Source: DATMNR01 sp963702765 (GTDB lineage: Bacteria; Chloroflexota; Ktedonobacteria; Ktedonobacterales; Ktedonobacteraceae). From it: a stretch of DNA of 64,000 nt. A program made the translations under genes and the position numbers. This document shows, in pieces, positions 1 to 8,556 of this stretch. Each line of letters begins with the position of its first letter. Position 1 is the first letter of the stretch. Location of the stretch: assembly GCA_963702765.1 (NCBI GenBank), contig CAVPEB010000026.1, positions 68,508 to 132,507 of the forward strand. Direction: 5' to 3'. A model generated the notes under the pieces. That model made no database searches. It had not been told where the DNA came from and saw nothing but the letters and a program-made list of their open reading frames with translations.

Positions 1-441
1 AGTGTCAGGCATACTTAAAAGCCTTATTGTCTCCCCTGTCGGTGCGGCGTCGATGATCACTACTTCGAAATTTCCATCGCGAGCATTGCGATAGATGTTG
101 AGCAAACTGACAATCTCATCCATTCCAGGAATCAGTGCTAGTTCTTCAGCCATTACCAAATCAATGCCACTTTGTCGCAGGGCCTGGCTCATCTTCTCTT
201 GCACTTTACCCCAACTGTTACGCATTTCATCCAACACATTTACTTCCTGCGCCCACAGATTTGGAGCCAGTTCTACTGGCTCAGAAGTTAAAGGGGAATT
301 GAAGCAATCTGCGAGGCTATGGGCCAGATCTGTGCTAACAACAAGTGTACGTTTACCGGAGGCCGCTGAACGAACCGCTGTGGCTGCTGAGATGGTTGTT
401 TTACCAACGCCTCCTTTTCCCAGGTAGAGAATAATACGCAT
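1..441 (-). CDS. ArsA/GET3-family anion-transporting ATPase (N-terminal part, cut by window edge)
   Basis: The minus-strand frame starts at an ATG whose complement is 439-441 and stays open to base 1, giving the first 147 residues. It opens with a deviant Walker A, GKGGVGKTT, within the first 20 residues, as in the ArsA/GET3/MinD P-loop group. Further on come a switch-I-like STDLAHSLAD and the IIDAAPTGET segment that is typical of ArsA/GET3. These ATPases act as dimers in the cytoplasm, in arsenite export or tail-anchored protein delivery; the bacterial role is often unknown. The C-terminal half, with any metal-binding cysteines, lies outside the window, so the ArsA and GET3 subtypes cannot be separated. 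Confidence 0.85.
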   Translation of the reverse strand, partial: MRIILYLGKGGVGKTTISAATAVRSAASGKRTLVVSTDLAHSLADCFNSPLTSEPVELAPNLWAQEVNVLDEMRNSWGKVQEKMSQALRQSGIDLVMAEELALIPGMDEIVSLLNIYRNARDGNFEVVIIDAAPTGETIRLLSMPDT

Positions 442-567
442 AGAAGTCCTTACTCTTTATATATCATTTCATGTATACAACATGATAGGTGCCTCAAACT
501 TGCATTAATACCAACTAATTGTATCACTGACTCATTCAAGCGAAGAGAGACGAATTGGCCCTCCAGT

Positions 568-655
568 GTCATCCTGAGCGCACTCTTGTCATCCTGAGCG
601 CCAGCGAAGGATCTCGTTGCCCAGTGCGTAAGCTCCTTCGAGATGACACGCGGGT
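568..655. repeat. REP-like repeat (GTCATCCTGAGCG family), degenerate copy
   Basis: The unit GTCATCCTGAGCG occurs twice in succession (about 568 and 587). It is followed by AGCGAAGGATCTCG and a partial inverted copy, CTCCTTCGAGATGACA. Better hairpin copies of the same family lie at 17071-17117 and 36252-36323. Confidence 0.65.
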
Positions 656-875
656 GTTTACCATTCCAAGCCGTATTCTGGTCAAACCCTGGAGGACTCC
701 TGAACGAATAAGTTGGAATCAAAGCATTAAATGCCTACGCTACCTAATATACGTAAATTACTCCGTCCAGGTTATCTTTTTTGAGGCTAGGACTTAGAGG
801 CAAAACTTTAGGAACGATGAGGTACAATCGGTGCATGAGATTGAAAGTCAGCAGAATAATAATGAGCGAGGAAGT

Positions 876-914
876 GTAGCCTTAAGGAAGGACATTGAAT
901 TCTCTTAAGGCTAC
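876..914 (-). terminator. Inverted repeat downstream of the 75-aa gene, possible terminator
   Basis: An 11-bp perfect inverted repeat (GTAGCCTTAAG at 876-886, CTTAAGGCTAC at 904-914) begins 17 bp past the stop codon of the small gene at 931. No clear T-run follows on the minus strand, so this may be an mRNA 3' stem rather than an intrinsic terminator. Confidence 0.4.
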
Positions 915-930
915 AAGTGAGAAGCAAAGT

Positions 931-1158
931 TTATAATTCCATCTTTCCGCTTACTACCAGTAACTTAAGAAATTCAAGGTGACGAACAACCTCAACACGG
1001 TCGCTCCCTCCCGTTTGATACCAGTTCCGTAACCAGATTAATGAAACAATCTCATCGGAAGAAAATCCGTTCTGGAGAAGTGCATCAGTCTCAGTAATAG
1101 CAATATCATTATTATTTGTTATAGTAAGTTCTTTTTCAGATTGGATTTGCGGATTCAT
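931..1158 (-). CDS. Small hypothetical protein, 75 aa
   Basis: I do not recognise this protein. Its N-terminal half is polar and rich in Asn, Glu and Thr. The C-terminal half looks helical, with SLIWLRNWYQTGG and a leucine/valine-rich segment. A strong Shine-Dalgarno, GGAAGAAGG, lies 8-9 bases upstream of the ATG, and a stem-loop follows the stop, so it is probably a real short gene transcribed alone. There is no signal peptide or membrane segment. The length and composition would suit a small regulatory or peptide-precursor protein, but nothing shows that directly. Confidence 0.6.
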   Translation of the reverse strand: MNPQIQSEKELTITNNNDIAITETDALLQNGFSSDEIVSLIWLRNWYQTGGSDRVEVVRHLEFLKLLVVSGKMEL

Positions 1159-1634
1159 AATATTTACCTTCTTCCTTATTAGGCCAGCCTCCGCCAGTTA
1201 ACTATACATTTTCAAAAGATCAATGCTGCCCTTCTGTCTAAGAGTAATCTAGCAATCCCACTTAGATAGACGACCAACCATACAATTTTTCAAATATCAT
1301 TTTTTCTACAACACCCCTCCTACATTACTTATTCCTTATGAACAAAGTATAAGCGGAAAACGATGCTGCACCTATCTTCAAACTAACATGCCGGGAGTGA
1401 AGTGTATCACATATCCTCACATACATTTCACTTGACTACTATACGTTTAAAATACCATCTTAGTTCCAACAAAATCTGCCAATATTGTGACAATAAGCTT
1501 TATTAATGCAGATCTAATCTTCTCAAAGGTAATAACGTCAGAGGTTACATAAAGGAATGGCATGAAACAAAACCAGTGAAAGCATTTTCAAACACTTTCA
1601 CTGGTTTTGTTTCATGCCTCGCTTAGCGAGTGAA
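1159..1634. other. Intergenic stretch between small gene and leuS
   Basis: About 475 bp without a gene. It is AT-rich and contains the leuS terminator hairpin at 1561-1616. The segment next to 1158 should carry the promoter of the 75-aa gene, but I cannot pick a convincing -35/-10 pair. Nothing else is seen. Confidence 0.6.
1561..1616. terminator. Strong bidirectional hairpin terminator after leuS
   Basis: A perfect 22-bp inverted repeat (1561-1582 and 1595-1616) with a 12-base loop begins 18 bp beyond the leuS stop codon at 1635. The arms include AAACAAAACCAGTG and its complement, so A/T tracts lie within the stem on both sides. The long perfect stem resembles the one at 54169-54231. Confidence 0.75.
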
Positions 1635-4108
1635 TTATGCGTTTCGCACTACAATATTTATCAGTCGGCCAGGTACATAGATTATCTTTTGCACGGTTGC
1701 CTCTCCAATGAACGATGCCACTCGAGGGTTTCCTAGAGCCAGCATTCGAATATCGCTTTCACTCGTGCCTGCGGTCACCTCAATCTTCTCACGTACCTTA
1801 CCATTTACCTGCACAACAAGCGTGAATATTTCATCCTTCGTAAGTGCCTCGACATAAATTGGCCATGCGGTTGTGTGAATGCTGCCTGTATGATTTGTTA
1901 TGTGCCACAGTTCTTCTGTAATGTGAGGTGCCAATGGAGCTAGCAGTTGTATCATTGTCTCCAGCATATCTCGGAAAGCCACGCTACGAGCAACAGGAGT
2001 ATGCTGCTGTTTAATCATCGCATTATTGCACTCCATCAAAGCGGCCAGCGCGGTATTAAAGCGAAAATTACTCAACTCCTCGGTGACGCGCTTAATCGTC
2101 TTGTTGCGTAATCGTTCAATAGCCTTGCTCTCGCTGGTCTCCTCGTTACTGGGATGATCGACCCAACTATCATTTACCAGGCTCCAGAAGCGGTTCATGA
2201 AACGCCATACACCCTCTAAATTTTCAGGTATGAACGAACCGCCCTGATCAAATGGACCGATAAAAGTCAGGTATGCCCGTACAGTGTCGGCTCCATACTT
2301 ATCGACAAACTCGTCTGGAGCAACGACATTGCCTCGCGATTTGGACATCTTCTGTCCATCAGGCCCTAGACACGGTACCCTGGTGGAACAACCTGGTAAA
2401 TGGTTCATCGAATTTCAGGTATCCCATGTCACGCAATGCTTTGATGAAGAAGCGTGCATAGAGCAGATGCATGACTGCATGTTCTGCGCCGCCAATATAC
2501 TGATCGACTGGCAACCAGCGTTCCATCGCTTCTGCGCTCCATGCCTGCTTGTCGTTGTGCGGGTCTGCATAGCGCAGAAAGTACCACGATGAACAGATGA
2601 ATGTATCCATTGTATCCGCCTCGCGAGTAGCTGGCCCTCCGCAAACTGGGCAGGTGGTGTTTAAAAACTCTGGCTCATAGCGCAATGGCGATTCGCCGGT
2701 CGATTTGAACTCTACATGCTCCGGTAACAACAACAGGCAATTGATCCTCAGGCACTGGAACCATACCATCCTTGGGACAGTAGATGATCGGGATTGGTGT
2801 ACCCCAATAGCGTTGTCGACTGATCAACCAGTCACGCAGGCGGTACGTCACCATGAACTTTCCAATGCCCTGATTCTCTATAAAACGTGTTATTCTCGCA
2901 ATTGCTTCTTCGGCTGGCACACCATCAAAAGGACCCGAGTTAACCATTACTCCCAGATGCTCTTTCGCCTCGCTCCAGGTCGCAGGATCACTCGGCTCTT
3001 CACCTTCAGGTCGGATAACCTCACGGATAGGGATACCGAACTTGCGCGCAAACTCAAAATCACGTTGGTCATGTGCTGGCACGCCCATGATCGCGCCAGC
3101 GCCATAACCCATCAACACGTAATCGGCTATCCAGACTGGAACGCGTTCGCCGTTAACCGGGTTGGTGACATAACCACCTGTAAAAACGCCTGTCTTCTCT
3201 TTTTCAGAACTCATGCGCTCTATTTCGGTCATTTGTCGCGCTTGAGTGACATAGTCTTCGACTTCAGACTTGTGTTCAGGTGTAGTTATCTTCTCAACCC
3301 AGGGATGCTCAGGAGCCAGCACAAAGAATGTAACACCATAGATGGTATCTGGACGAGTTGTGAATACTGGAATTTCTTCTCTTTGACCATCGATCATAGT
3401 AAAGAAGCGTATCTCTGCCCCTTCGCTGCGCCCGATCCAGTTTCTCTGCATGGTCACTGTCTTATCGGGCCATTCAATCTTTGAGAAATTCAGTAATTCT
3501 TCTGCATAGTCTGTAATCTTCAGCAGCCACTGATCGATCTCCTTGCGAATGACGACACTTCCACACCGTTCGCACGTCCCATTCGCCAATACCTGTTCAT
3601 TCGCTAATGTCGTATTGCATCCTGGACACCAGTTGGCAGGAGCCTTCGTGCGATAAGCCAGTCCATGTTTATAGAATTGCAGAAACAACCACTGTGACCA
3701 TTTATAGTAGTCAGGCAGGCAGGAAACCATCTCGCGTTCCCAATCCCAGCCGGCGCCCATCAAACGCAATTGCCTGCGCATTGTCTCGATGTTTGCCAGT
3801 GTCCATGTGCGTGCCTGAATTCCACGCTGTATAGCGGCATTTTCGGCAGGTAGCCCAAATGCATCAAAACCAATGGGTTGCATAACGTTATATCCATTCA
3901 TGCGCATGTAGCGACCAAAGGCGTCAGCGCCTGAATAGTTATACCAATGTCCAATATGCAAGTCGCCGGATGGATAAGGTAACATTACCAGGTTATAAAA
4001 TTTTGGTTGAGATGAATCGTCAGGGGCATGATACAGCTGTTCAGCCTCCCATCGAGTCTGCCATTTTGCTTCAATTTCTTTTGGATTGAACTTAGTTCGT
4101 GTAATCAT
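1635..4108 (-). CDS. leuS: Leucyl-tRNA synthetase (two single-base frameshifts)
   Basis: This enzyme charges tRNA-Leu with leucine in the cytoplasm. Removing two extra bases gives about 823 aa, normal for bacterial LeuRS. The class I motif DLHIGHWYNYSGAD is near residue 50 and GQKMSKSRGN lies in the C-terminal third. Two zinc-binding Cys pairs are visible (CPGC...CERCG and CPVCGG), as are the CP1 editing insertion and a C-terminal anticodon-binding region. The frame breaks near 2729, where LPVVLPEHVEF should read through, and near 2371, where GTVLGPDGQKMSKS should read through. Each is repaired by deleting one base. Because the gene is essential, sequence error is likelier than decay unless a second leuS exists. 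Expression is under a T-box leader (4116-4491). Confidence 0.93.
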
Positions 4109-4127
4109 AAAAATGCTTCTCCCTAAT

Positions 4128-4159
4128 AAAAAAACCTCTCATCCTCGCGGGACGAAAGG
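4128..4159 (-). terminator. T-box intrinsic terminator of leuS
   Basis: Read on the minus strand, CCTTTCGTCC pairs with GGATGAGAGG across a 5-base loop, followed by seven T residues. Its 5' arm overlaps the 3' side of the antiterminator, as expected for a T-box. It would also end the tRNA-Ala(GGC) transcript started at the internal promoter. Confidence 0.88.
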
Positions 4160-4200
4160 CTTCTTCGTGGTACCACCCTGCTTTATCAAACTCAGACAAA

Positions 4201-4276
4201 TGGTGGACCTGAGGGGGCTCGAACCCCTGACCTCATCCATGCCATGGATGCGCTCTTCCAGCTGCGCTACAGGCCC
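4201..4276 (-). tRNA. tRNA-Ala (anticodon GGC), inside the leuS T-box leader
   Basis: A 76-nt cloverleaf with encoded CCA. The acceptor arms are GGGCCTG and CAGGTCC, with the G3:U70 wobble that identifies alanine tRNAs. The anticodon stem CATCC/GGATG encloses loop ATGGCAT, so the anticodon is GGC. The T arm is AGGGG-TTCGAGC-CCCCT and the discriminator is A73. The D stem has one G12/A23 mismatch. The gene has its own promoter at 4317-4345 and ends 22 bp before the T-box antiterminator of leuS. Confidence 0.95.
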
Positions 4277-4316
4277 AAAACGAGTGGTTCATAATCAAAG
4301 TCTGCGATTGATACTC

Positions 4317-4345
4317 ATTATATGCGATAACGGGCACTCCGGCAA
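4317..4345 (-). promoter_or_regulatory. Internal promoter driving tRNA-Ala(GGC) within the T-box leader
   Basis: Minus-strand -35 TTGCCG (4340-4345) and a perfect -10 TATAAT (4317-4322) are separated by 17 bp. The predicted start near 4310 is about 34 nt before the mature tRNA 5' end. Transcripts from here lack Stem I but contain the antiterminator/terminator and leuS. Confidence 0.75.
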
Positions 4346-4497
4346 GCACTAGGACTTTTGATTGCTCTTTCACGCTTGCTGCTCACAGGCGAGTTCAGTC
4401 AAATGGTTTGTAGCTTTGCACCAGCCAGCTACTCTCTGTTTTGAAGTGACCTACTACTCCTGCTCAACGCTGTCAATCTCGCATGATTGTAAATTTC

Positions 4498-4526
4498 ACT
4501 ATACCATAAGTGTTTGCGATTTGCAA
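4498..4526 (-). promoter_or_regulatory. leuS T-box promoter
   Basis: Minus-strand -35 TTGCAA (4521-4526) and -10 TATAGT (4498-4503) have a 17-bp spacer. The site starts three bases after the encoded CCA of the upstream tRNA-Ala(CGC). The predicted start near 4491 yields a leader of roughly 380 nt. Confidence 0.72.
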
Positions 4527-4528
4527 CA

Positions 4529-4604
4529 TGGTGGAGATGAGGGGGCTCGAACCCCTGACCTCGACAGTGCGATTGTCGCGCTCTCCCAGCTGAGCTACAT
4601 CCCC
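4529..4604 (-). tRNA. tRNA-Ala (anticodon CGC)
   Basis: A 76-nt cloverleaf with encoded CCA. The acceptor arms GGGGATG and CATCTCC keep G3:U70, the alanine identity pair. D stem GCTC/GAGC and anticodon stem CGACA/TGTCG are perfect, with loop ATCGCAC and anticodon CGC. The variable and T-arm sequences are identical to those of tRNA-Ala(GGC) at 4201, so the two are probably related by duplication. It lies directly upstream of the leuS promoter. Confidence 0.95.
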
Positions 4605-4614
4605 AGGCAACAAG

Positions 4615-4643
4615 ATAATAACATATCTCAGAAGAGTTGTAAA
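4615..4643 (-). promoter_or_regulatory. Promoter of tRNA-Ala(CGC)
   Basis: Minus-strand -35 TTTACA (4638-4643) and -10 TATTAT (4615-4620) have a 17-bp spacer, placing the start only a few bases before the tRNA 5' end at 4604. Confidence 0.68.
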
Positions 4644-6978
4644 TAGAAATTGGTATTGATTACCCTAGTTCTTCAATCCCTCATAAAGTAACTAACCTTG
4701 TAATGTCACTATTCATTATTGATGGTGTCCATGGCTCACCCTCTTGCTCTGCCCATTCTCGCCGGAGTTCTGCGGCGCGGCGCACGATACGCTCCTTCAA
4801 TGCATCTCCTTCCCTACCTGCTTCACTCCCAGCACCAACATTTCCCTCAGGTGGAATATCAAGTGCTTGCAGGCGGGAAAAGACCACTTCCATCGCTCGC
4901 TCTGGGTTACGGAAAAACTGACTCCCACGAATACGCACAAACCGCCAGCCCAGACGCTCCAAAATTGCCTGTCGTGCCATGTCTCCTTCGAGTTTTTCGC
5001 GTGGATGCCAGCGATCACCATCACATTCTACTGCTAGGCGCTTGCCATCACCTTCAACCACTAAATCAATTCGATAAGCACCAACGGGCCATTGGGGAAT
5101 CACACGATAGCCAACCATCATCAAACGTCGCAACACCTGCTTTTCAAACTCGGACTCTGTCTGTTGTTCTTTACTTTCCAGCAAATGCTCCTGTGCGTAG
5201 GGATCTTTGGCATGTTCAATGAGCCTGCGGCGGATATCCCCTGATTTCAGATGTATCTCGGGATCCATCGAGTGAATAACCCACATCTGGTCGCGGGCGC
5301 GGCTAGCAGCAACATTAAAGCGTTTTTTGTACATGTTATCTGCTCCATCTTGCCGCAGTGGCAATGGTCCATTCCCACTTGGCTGATTCACCATTGAAAG
5401 GAACATCACGTCACGCTCGTCGCCCTGAAACTGGGCTGCATTGCCACACTGAATTCGCCGTTTGACATAGTCTTCGGTCGAGAGATGTCGCCTTAGTAAC
5501 TCCTCTATCCGCATAGTTGTCACCTCATCGCCGACCATGGAAACGACACCAAATGTTGCTCCTCTATATTCCGGCTGCTCTGTCGCAGCTGTCAGTAATG
5601 AGGCCACGGTCAATGCTTCCTGCTCATTGATATGATTATTCGAAGGAACACTTCTGACCCGATATGCAATGGTGGGTGGAATCCGCCGAACCTGGCTTGC
5701 GTCTCGCAAAGGCTTGATCTTTCCACCATAGGAGAGGAAGTTGCTGAACTGAATGATCGGTGTGACGCAGCGGAAATGCTCTCGCAAGCAGACAGGCTCA
5801 TAGGTCGTCTGTGCTAGCTCGTAGATCGAGAACTTTCCGTCATAGAGTTCTTTATTGGGGATTCCTTGCAGATATTCATCGATCAGATATTGGATTTCAT
5901 CGAGTTTCTGACCTACCGCCATCGGACTCACCTGTTCGTGGTCGCCTACCACCATTACTTGGTTTCCCATATAGATGGCAGTAAGTGCAATGACATCTGC
6001 CTGACTCGCTTCGTCAATGATGACCACATCGAAATGATTACGCTTCGGATCAAAATTCTCCACTACTCTACTGAGAGGCATGATCCAAACGGGAACAGCG
6101 GTTTGACATACAGGCATCAGCTGTCGCGCCGCAGCTAAGAGCCTTGGCGCTCGTTTCCCCGTACCCTTGCCTACCTTTTTCATCAATGCTTTCCACCCTT
6201 GCAGTGCCTGCCGTTGTTCTAGCGTTGTGCGCCTCGTCTGAGCTGCCCATGCTCTTTTCTCTACTAATTCCGCTGTGACCTGTTGTAATTGTGTGCTCAG
6301 TCGTGCTATCTGTTCCTGAAGGTCTTCTAATGATGTGCTTGCTCGTCTCTCCAGTTCATCCTGCAACTGCCGCCATTGCCAGGCCAGCATCGGATCACCT
6401 GGAAGATCTCGTCCTCCATGAACGCCAAGCCGATCTCGAATAGCAGCAGTCCATGCGGGTGCAACTCCCTCCAGTTTCACCAGCAGTTCGTGGCGGCGCT
6501 GTACATCTTTCCTCTGACCATGTAGGTGAACAAGTTGATTGAAAGCCTGGCGATATGCTTGTGCATCTAACCTCCTGCTTGCCAGGAGCAGCCGTTGCAG
6601 TACTTCAACCTGCGGGGCTCCTTGAGTATTGCGTACAATGTGCTGCTCTACTGTACGAAGTTTACTCTCATGTATCGCAAACGCTCTGCGATGTATTTCG
6701 GCAGCTAGATTTGGCGGGAGGCTCTCAGTTGCAGCTGTTCGCAGCCGGAGCAATTCACCATATTCAGCTAACACAACTGGCATTTGAGCAAAAAAGACGT
6801 TTCCAAGGAAACCCTGCTCCGCCAGTGCTCGCTCAATGGGAACCCAGGTGCTTGGATACCAATCAAGACATTGTTGTATCTGATAGACAAACTGCATACA
6901 GTTCCGCTCTGGTTCAGGACCAAGAGCATTCCCATCAGGCCCACCCAATGGAACCATCTGTCTTTGCCAGCGCCCTAG

Positions 6979-8556
6979 CAGCTTGTCGGAGAGAAGCTGG
7001 TGCTTTTCGTCAATCATGATAGACTGGTCATCATGAGTAGAACATTCAAAACCGTGAACTACGAGCAGGCACTTGATCTGACGGTGCGCCTGGGCGACTG
7101 TCTGCCGCCCGAGCATCTGGCGCGCTTCGTCGTAGACAGCGTGGGCCTGCTTGACCTCTCGGCTCTGTATGCCCATTATGGGTCGCGTGGTGGGGAACCG
7201 TATGCCCCCGAAGTGTTGTTGGGCTTGCTCTTCTATGGCTATGCCACCGGAGTGTGGAGTATCGCGCAAGATCGAGCGCGCCACGTATGAAGCCGTCCCC
7301 TTCCGCTTCATCGCAGGCAACCAGCATCCTGAGCATGATACGCTGGCCACGGATCGCGCGCACGTTCCTGCCTGAACTGAAAGAGCTCTTTGTGCAGGTG
7401 CTCCTGCTGGCGCAGGAGACAGGCGTGTTGAAACTGGGGACGATCAGCCTGGACGGGACCAAGATGCATGCTGATGCCTCCCGGCACAACGCGGTCAGTT
7501 ACAAACGCCTGCGAGAGTGGGAGACGCAGCTGCGAGCCGAGATCGAGGAGCTGTTCATCCTGAGCGAACAGAGCGATCAGCGAGAGATCCCCGATGGGCT
7601 GGTGGTGCGCGAGGAGATGGCACGGCGCGAGGACCGCCTGGCGCGGCTGGCGCAAGCCACATTGGTGTTGGAAACGCGTGCCACCGAGCGTGCAGCAGCC
7701 GAGCAGGCGGAGTATGAGGCCAAGCTGGCGCAGCGCGCAGAGCGGGAGCGCACGACGGGGCGCCGCACAGGTGGCCGCCCACCGACGCCGCCTGTGCCAG
7801 GACCACGCGAGGGCGACCAGTTCAACTTCACCGAGACACCAGTCGCGCAGTATGAAAAACCCGACCGATGCGGGCTTCGAGCAGGATTACAACGTGCAGG
7901 TAGCCGTGGATCAGAAGCGTCTGCTCATCGTGGGATGTGCGCTCTCCCATCACCCCAACGATACTCAGGAAGCCGAGCCTACGCTGGCAGGCCATCCCGT
8001 CCGAGATCGGCACGCCAGAGGCGGCGGCTTTCGAGGCTGGCTATTTTGGTCCCGCGACGCTCGCCGCGTGTACGAAACGCTGTATCGAGCCCTCTATCGC
8101 CACAGGTCGTGATCCCCATCATGCCAGTTGGCAGCAGCGCTTTGCGCCGTTGCCCGATCCGCCGCTCAAGGACGCGAGTCCCCAGGTCAAGATGGCCTAC
8201 AAGCGGCATCGACAGCAGTGGGCAAAACGATCTATGGCGCACGTACATGCACCGTCGAACCGGTGATTGGCATCATCAAGGAGGTGCTCGGCTTCCGCCA
8301 GTTCTCCTTACGTGGAGAGCAGGCTGCTGCGGGTGAGTGGTGTCTGGTCTGTTTGGCTTTCAATCTCAAGCGCTTCCATTCCGTCTTCTGGGCGTAGCTC
8401 GAGAACGACGGCATGCTGCACCCCAAACGGCGCATCATCGCCAATGGTGTTCTGCCTGCGCGCGCTCCGTTGACTTGCCCTTTCCTCTCCTAAGATGAAC
8501 TTACGTGTTGCTGTAGCGGCTGGCGAGACCTTTGCTTGGTTCTCTCCGACAAGCTG
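6979..8556 (+). mobile_element. IS1182-like insertion sequence, 1578 bp, with CTAG target duplication
   Basis: The ends are 17-bp perfect terminal inverted repeats, CAGCTTGTCGGAGAGAA at 6979-6995 and its complement at 8540-8556. The tetranucleotide CTAG flanks both sides (6975-6978 and 8557-8560). The interior is clearly richer in GC than the surrounding DNA, which marks it as recent foreign sequence. It interrupts the helicase-nuclease gene, and precise removal restores that reading frame. Confidence 0.88.
7033..8397 (+). pseudogene. IS1182-type transposase, broken into several frames
   Basis: The protein starts MSRTFKTVNYEQ and continues with a DUF772-like N-terminus (ALYAHYGSRGGEPYAPEVLL). 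It then passes through at least six frame segments: SRKIERATYEAVPFRF, FLPELKELFVQV with SLDGTKMHADAS, NPTDAGFEQDYNVQ, AAFEAGYFGPATL, and VEPVIGIIKEVLGFRQF up to the stop at 8397. DDE-type catalytic acidic residues are expected in the DGTKMHAD, DAGF and VEPVIG segments. Five or more frameshifts in 1.4 kb exceed the density in neighbouring genes, so true decay is possible even though sequence error affects this window. The element probably cannot transpose by itself. Confidence 0.82.

Larger units (their letters stand above)
442..930. other. Intergenic stretch with a dispersed repeat
   Basis: I see no convincing gene here. Short frames on both strands have no ribosome binding site and run through repeat DNA. 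The notable content is the repeat unit at about 568-655 and an inverted repeat at 876-914. Confidence 0.6.
4116..4491 (-). promoter_or_regulatory. leuS T-box riboswitch leader, split by an internal tRNA gene
   Basis: On the minus strand the leader has a Stem I core, AGAGAGTAGCTGGCTGGTG, near 4414-4436, and a specifier loop reading TGAACTCG with CTC (Leu) at 4391-4393. That loop is flanked by GTCA/TGAC and CAGG/CCTG helices. The antiterminator T-box GGGTGGTACCACG is at 4166-4178 and a terminator at 4128-4159. The variable T-box base is U, which pairs with discriminator A73 of tRNA-Leu. Uncharged tRNA-Leu(GAG) should stabilise the antiterminator and let transcription reach leuS. A complete tRNA-Ala gene (4201-4276) and a promoter (4317-4345) sit between the two halves. 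Without the 76-nt tRNA, the specifier-to-T-box distance is about 137 nt, close to that in the thrS1 leader (138). Confidence 0.88.

Noticed and set aside
450..797. Overlapping short open frames on both strands
   Set aside because: They run through the GTCATCCTGAGCG repeat, have no ribosome binding site and show no recognisable protein pattern.
2371..2729. Programmed ribosomal frameshifting in leuS
   Set aside because: No slippery heptamer with a downstream structure is seen, leuS is not known to use it, and the same +1 error pattern occurs in many genes here.
2273..3834. Plus-strand open frames opposite leuS
   Set aside because: They are antisense shadows of leucyl-tRNA synthetase, whose motifs are clear on the minus strand.
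4086..4646. Plus-strand frames across the tRNA and T-box region
   Set aside because: They are explained by the two tRNA genes and the leader on the minus strand; no start signals are seen.
7046..8444. Minus-strand frames within the insertion sequence
   Set aside because: High GC keeps many frames open. Only the plus-strand fragments match a transposase.
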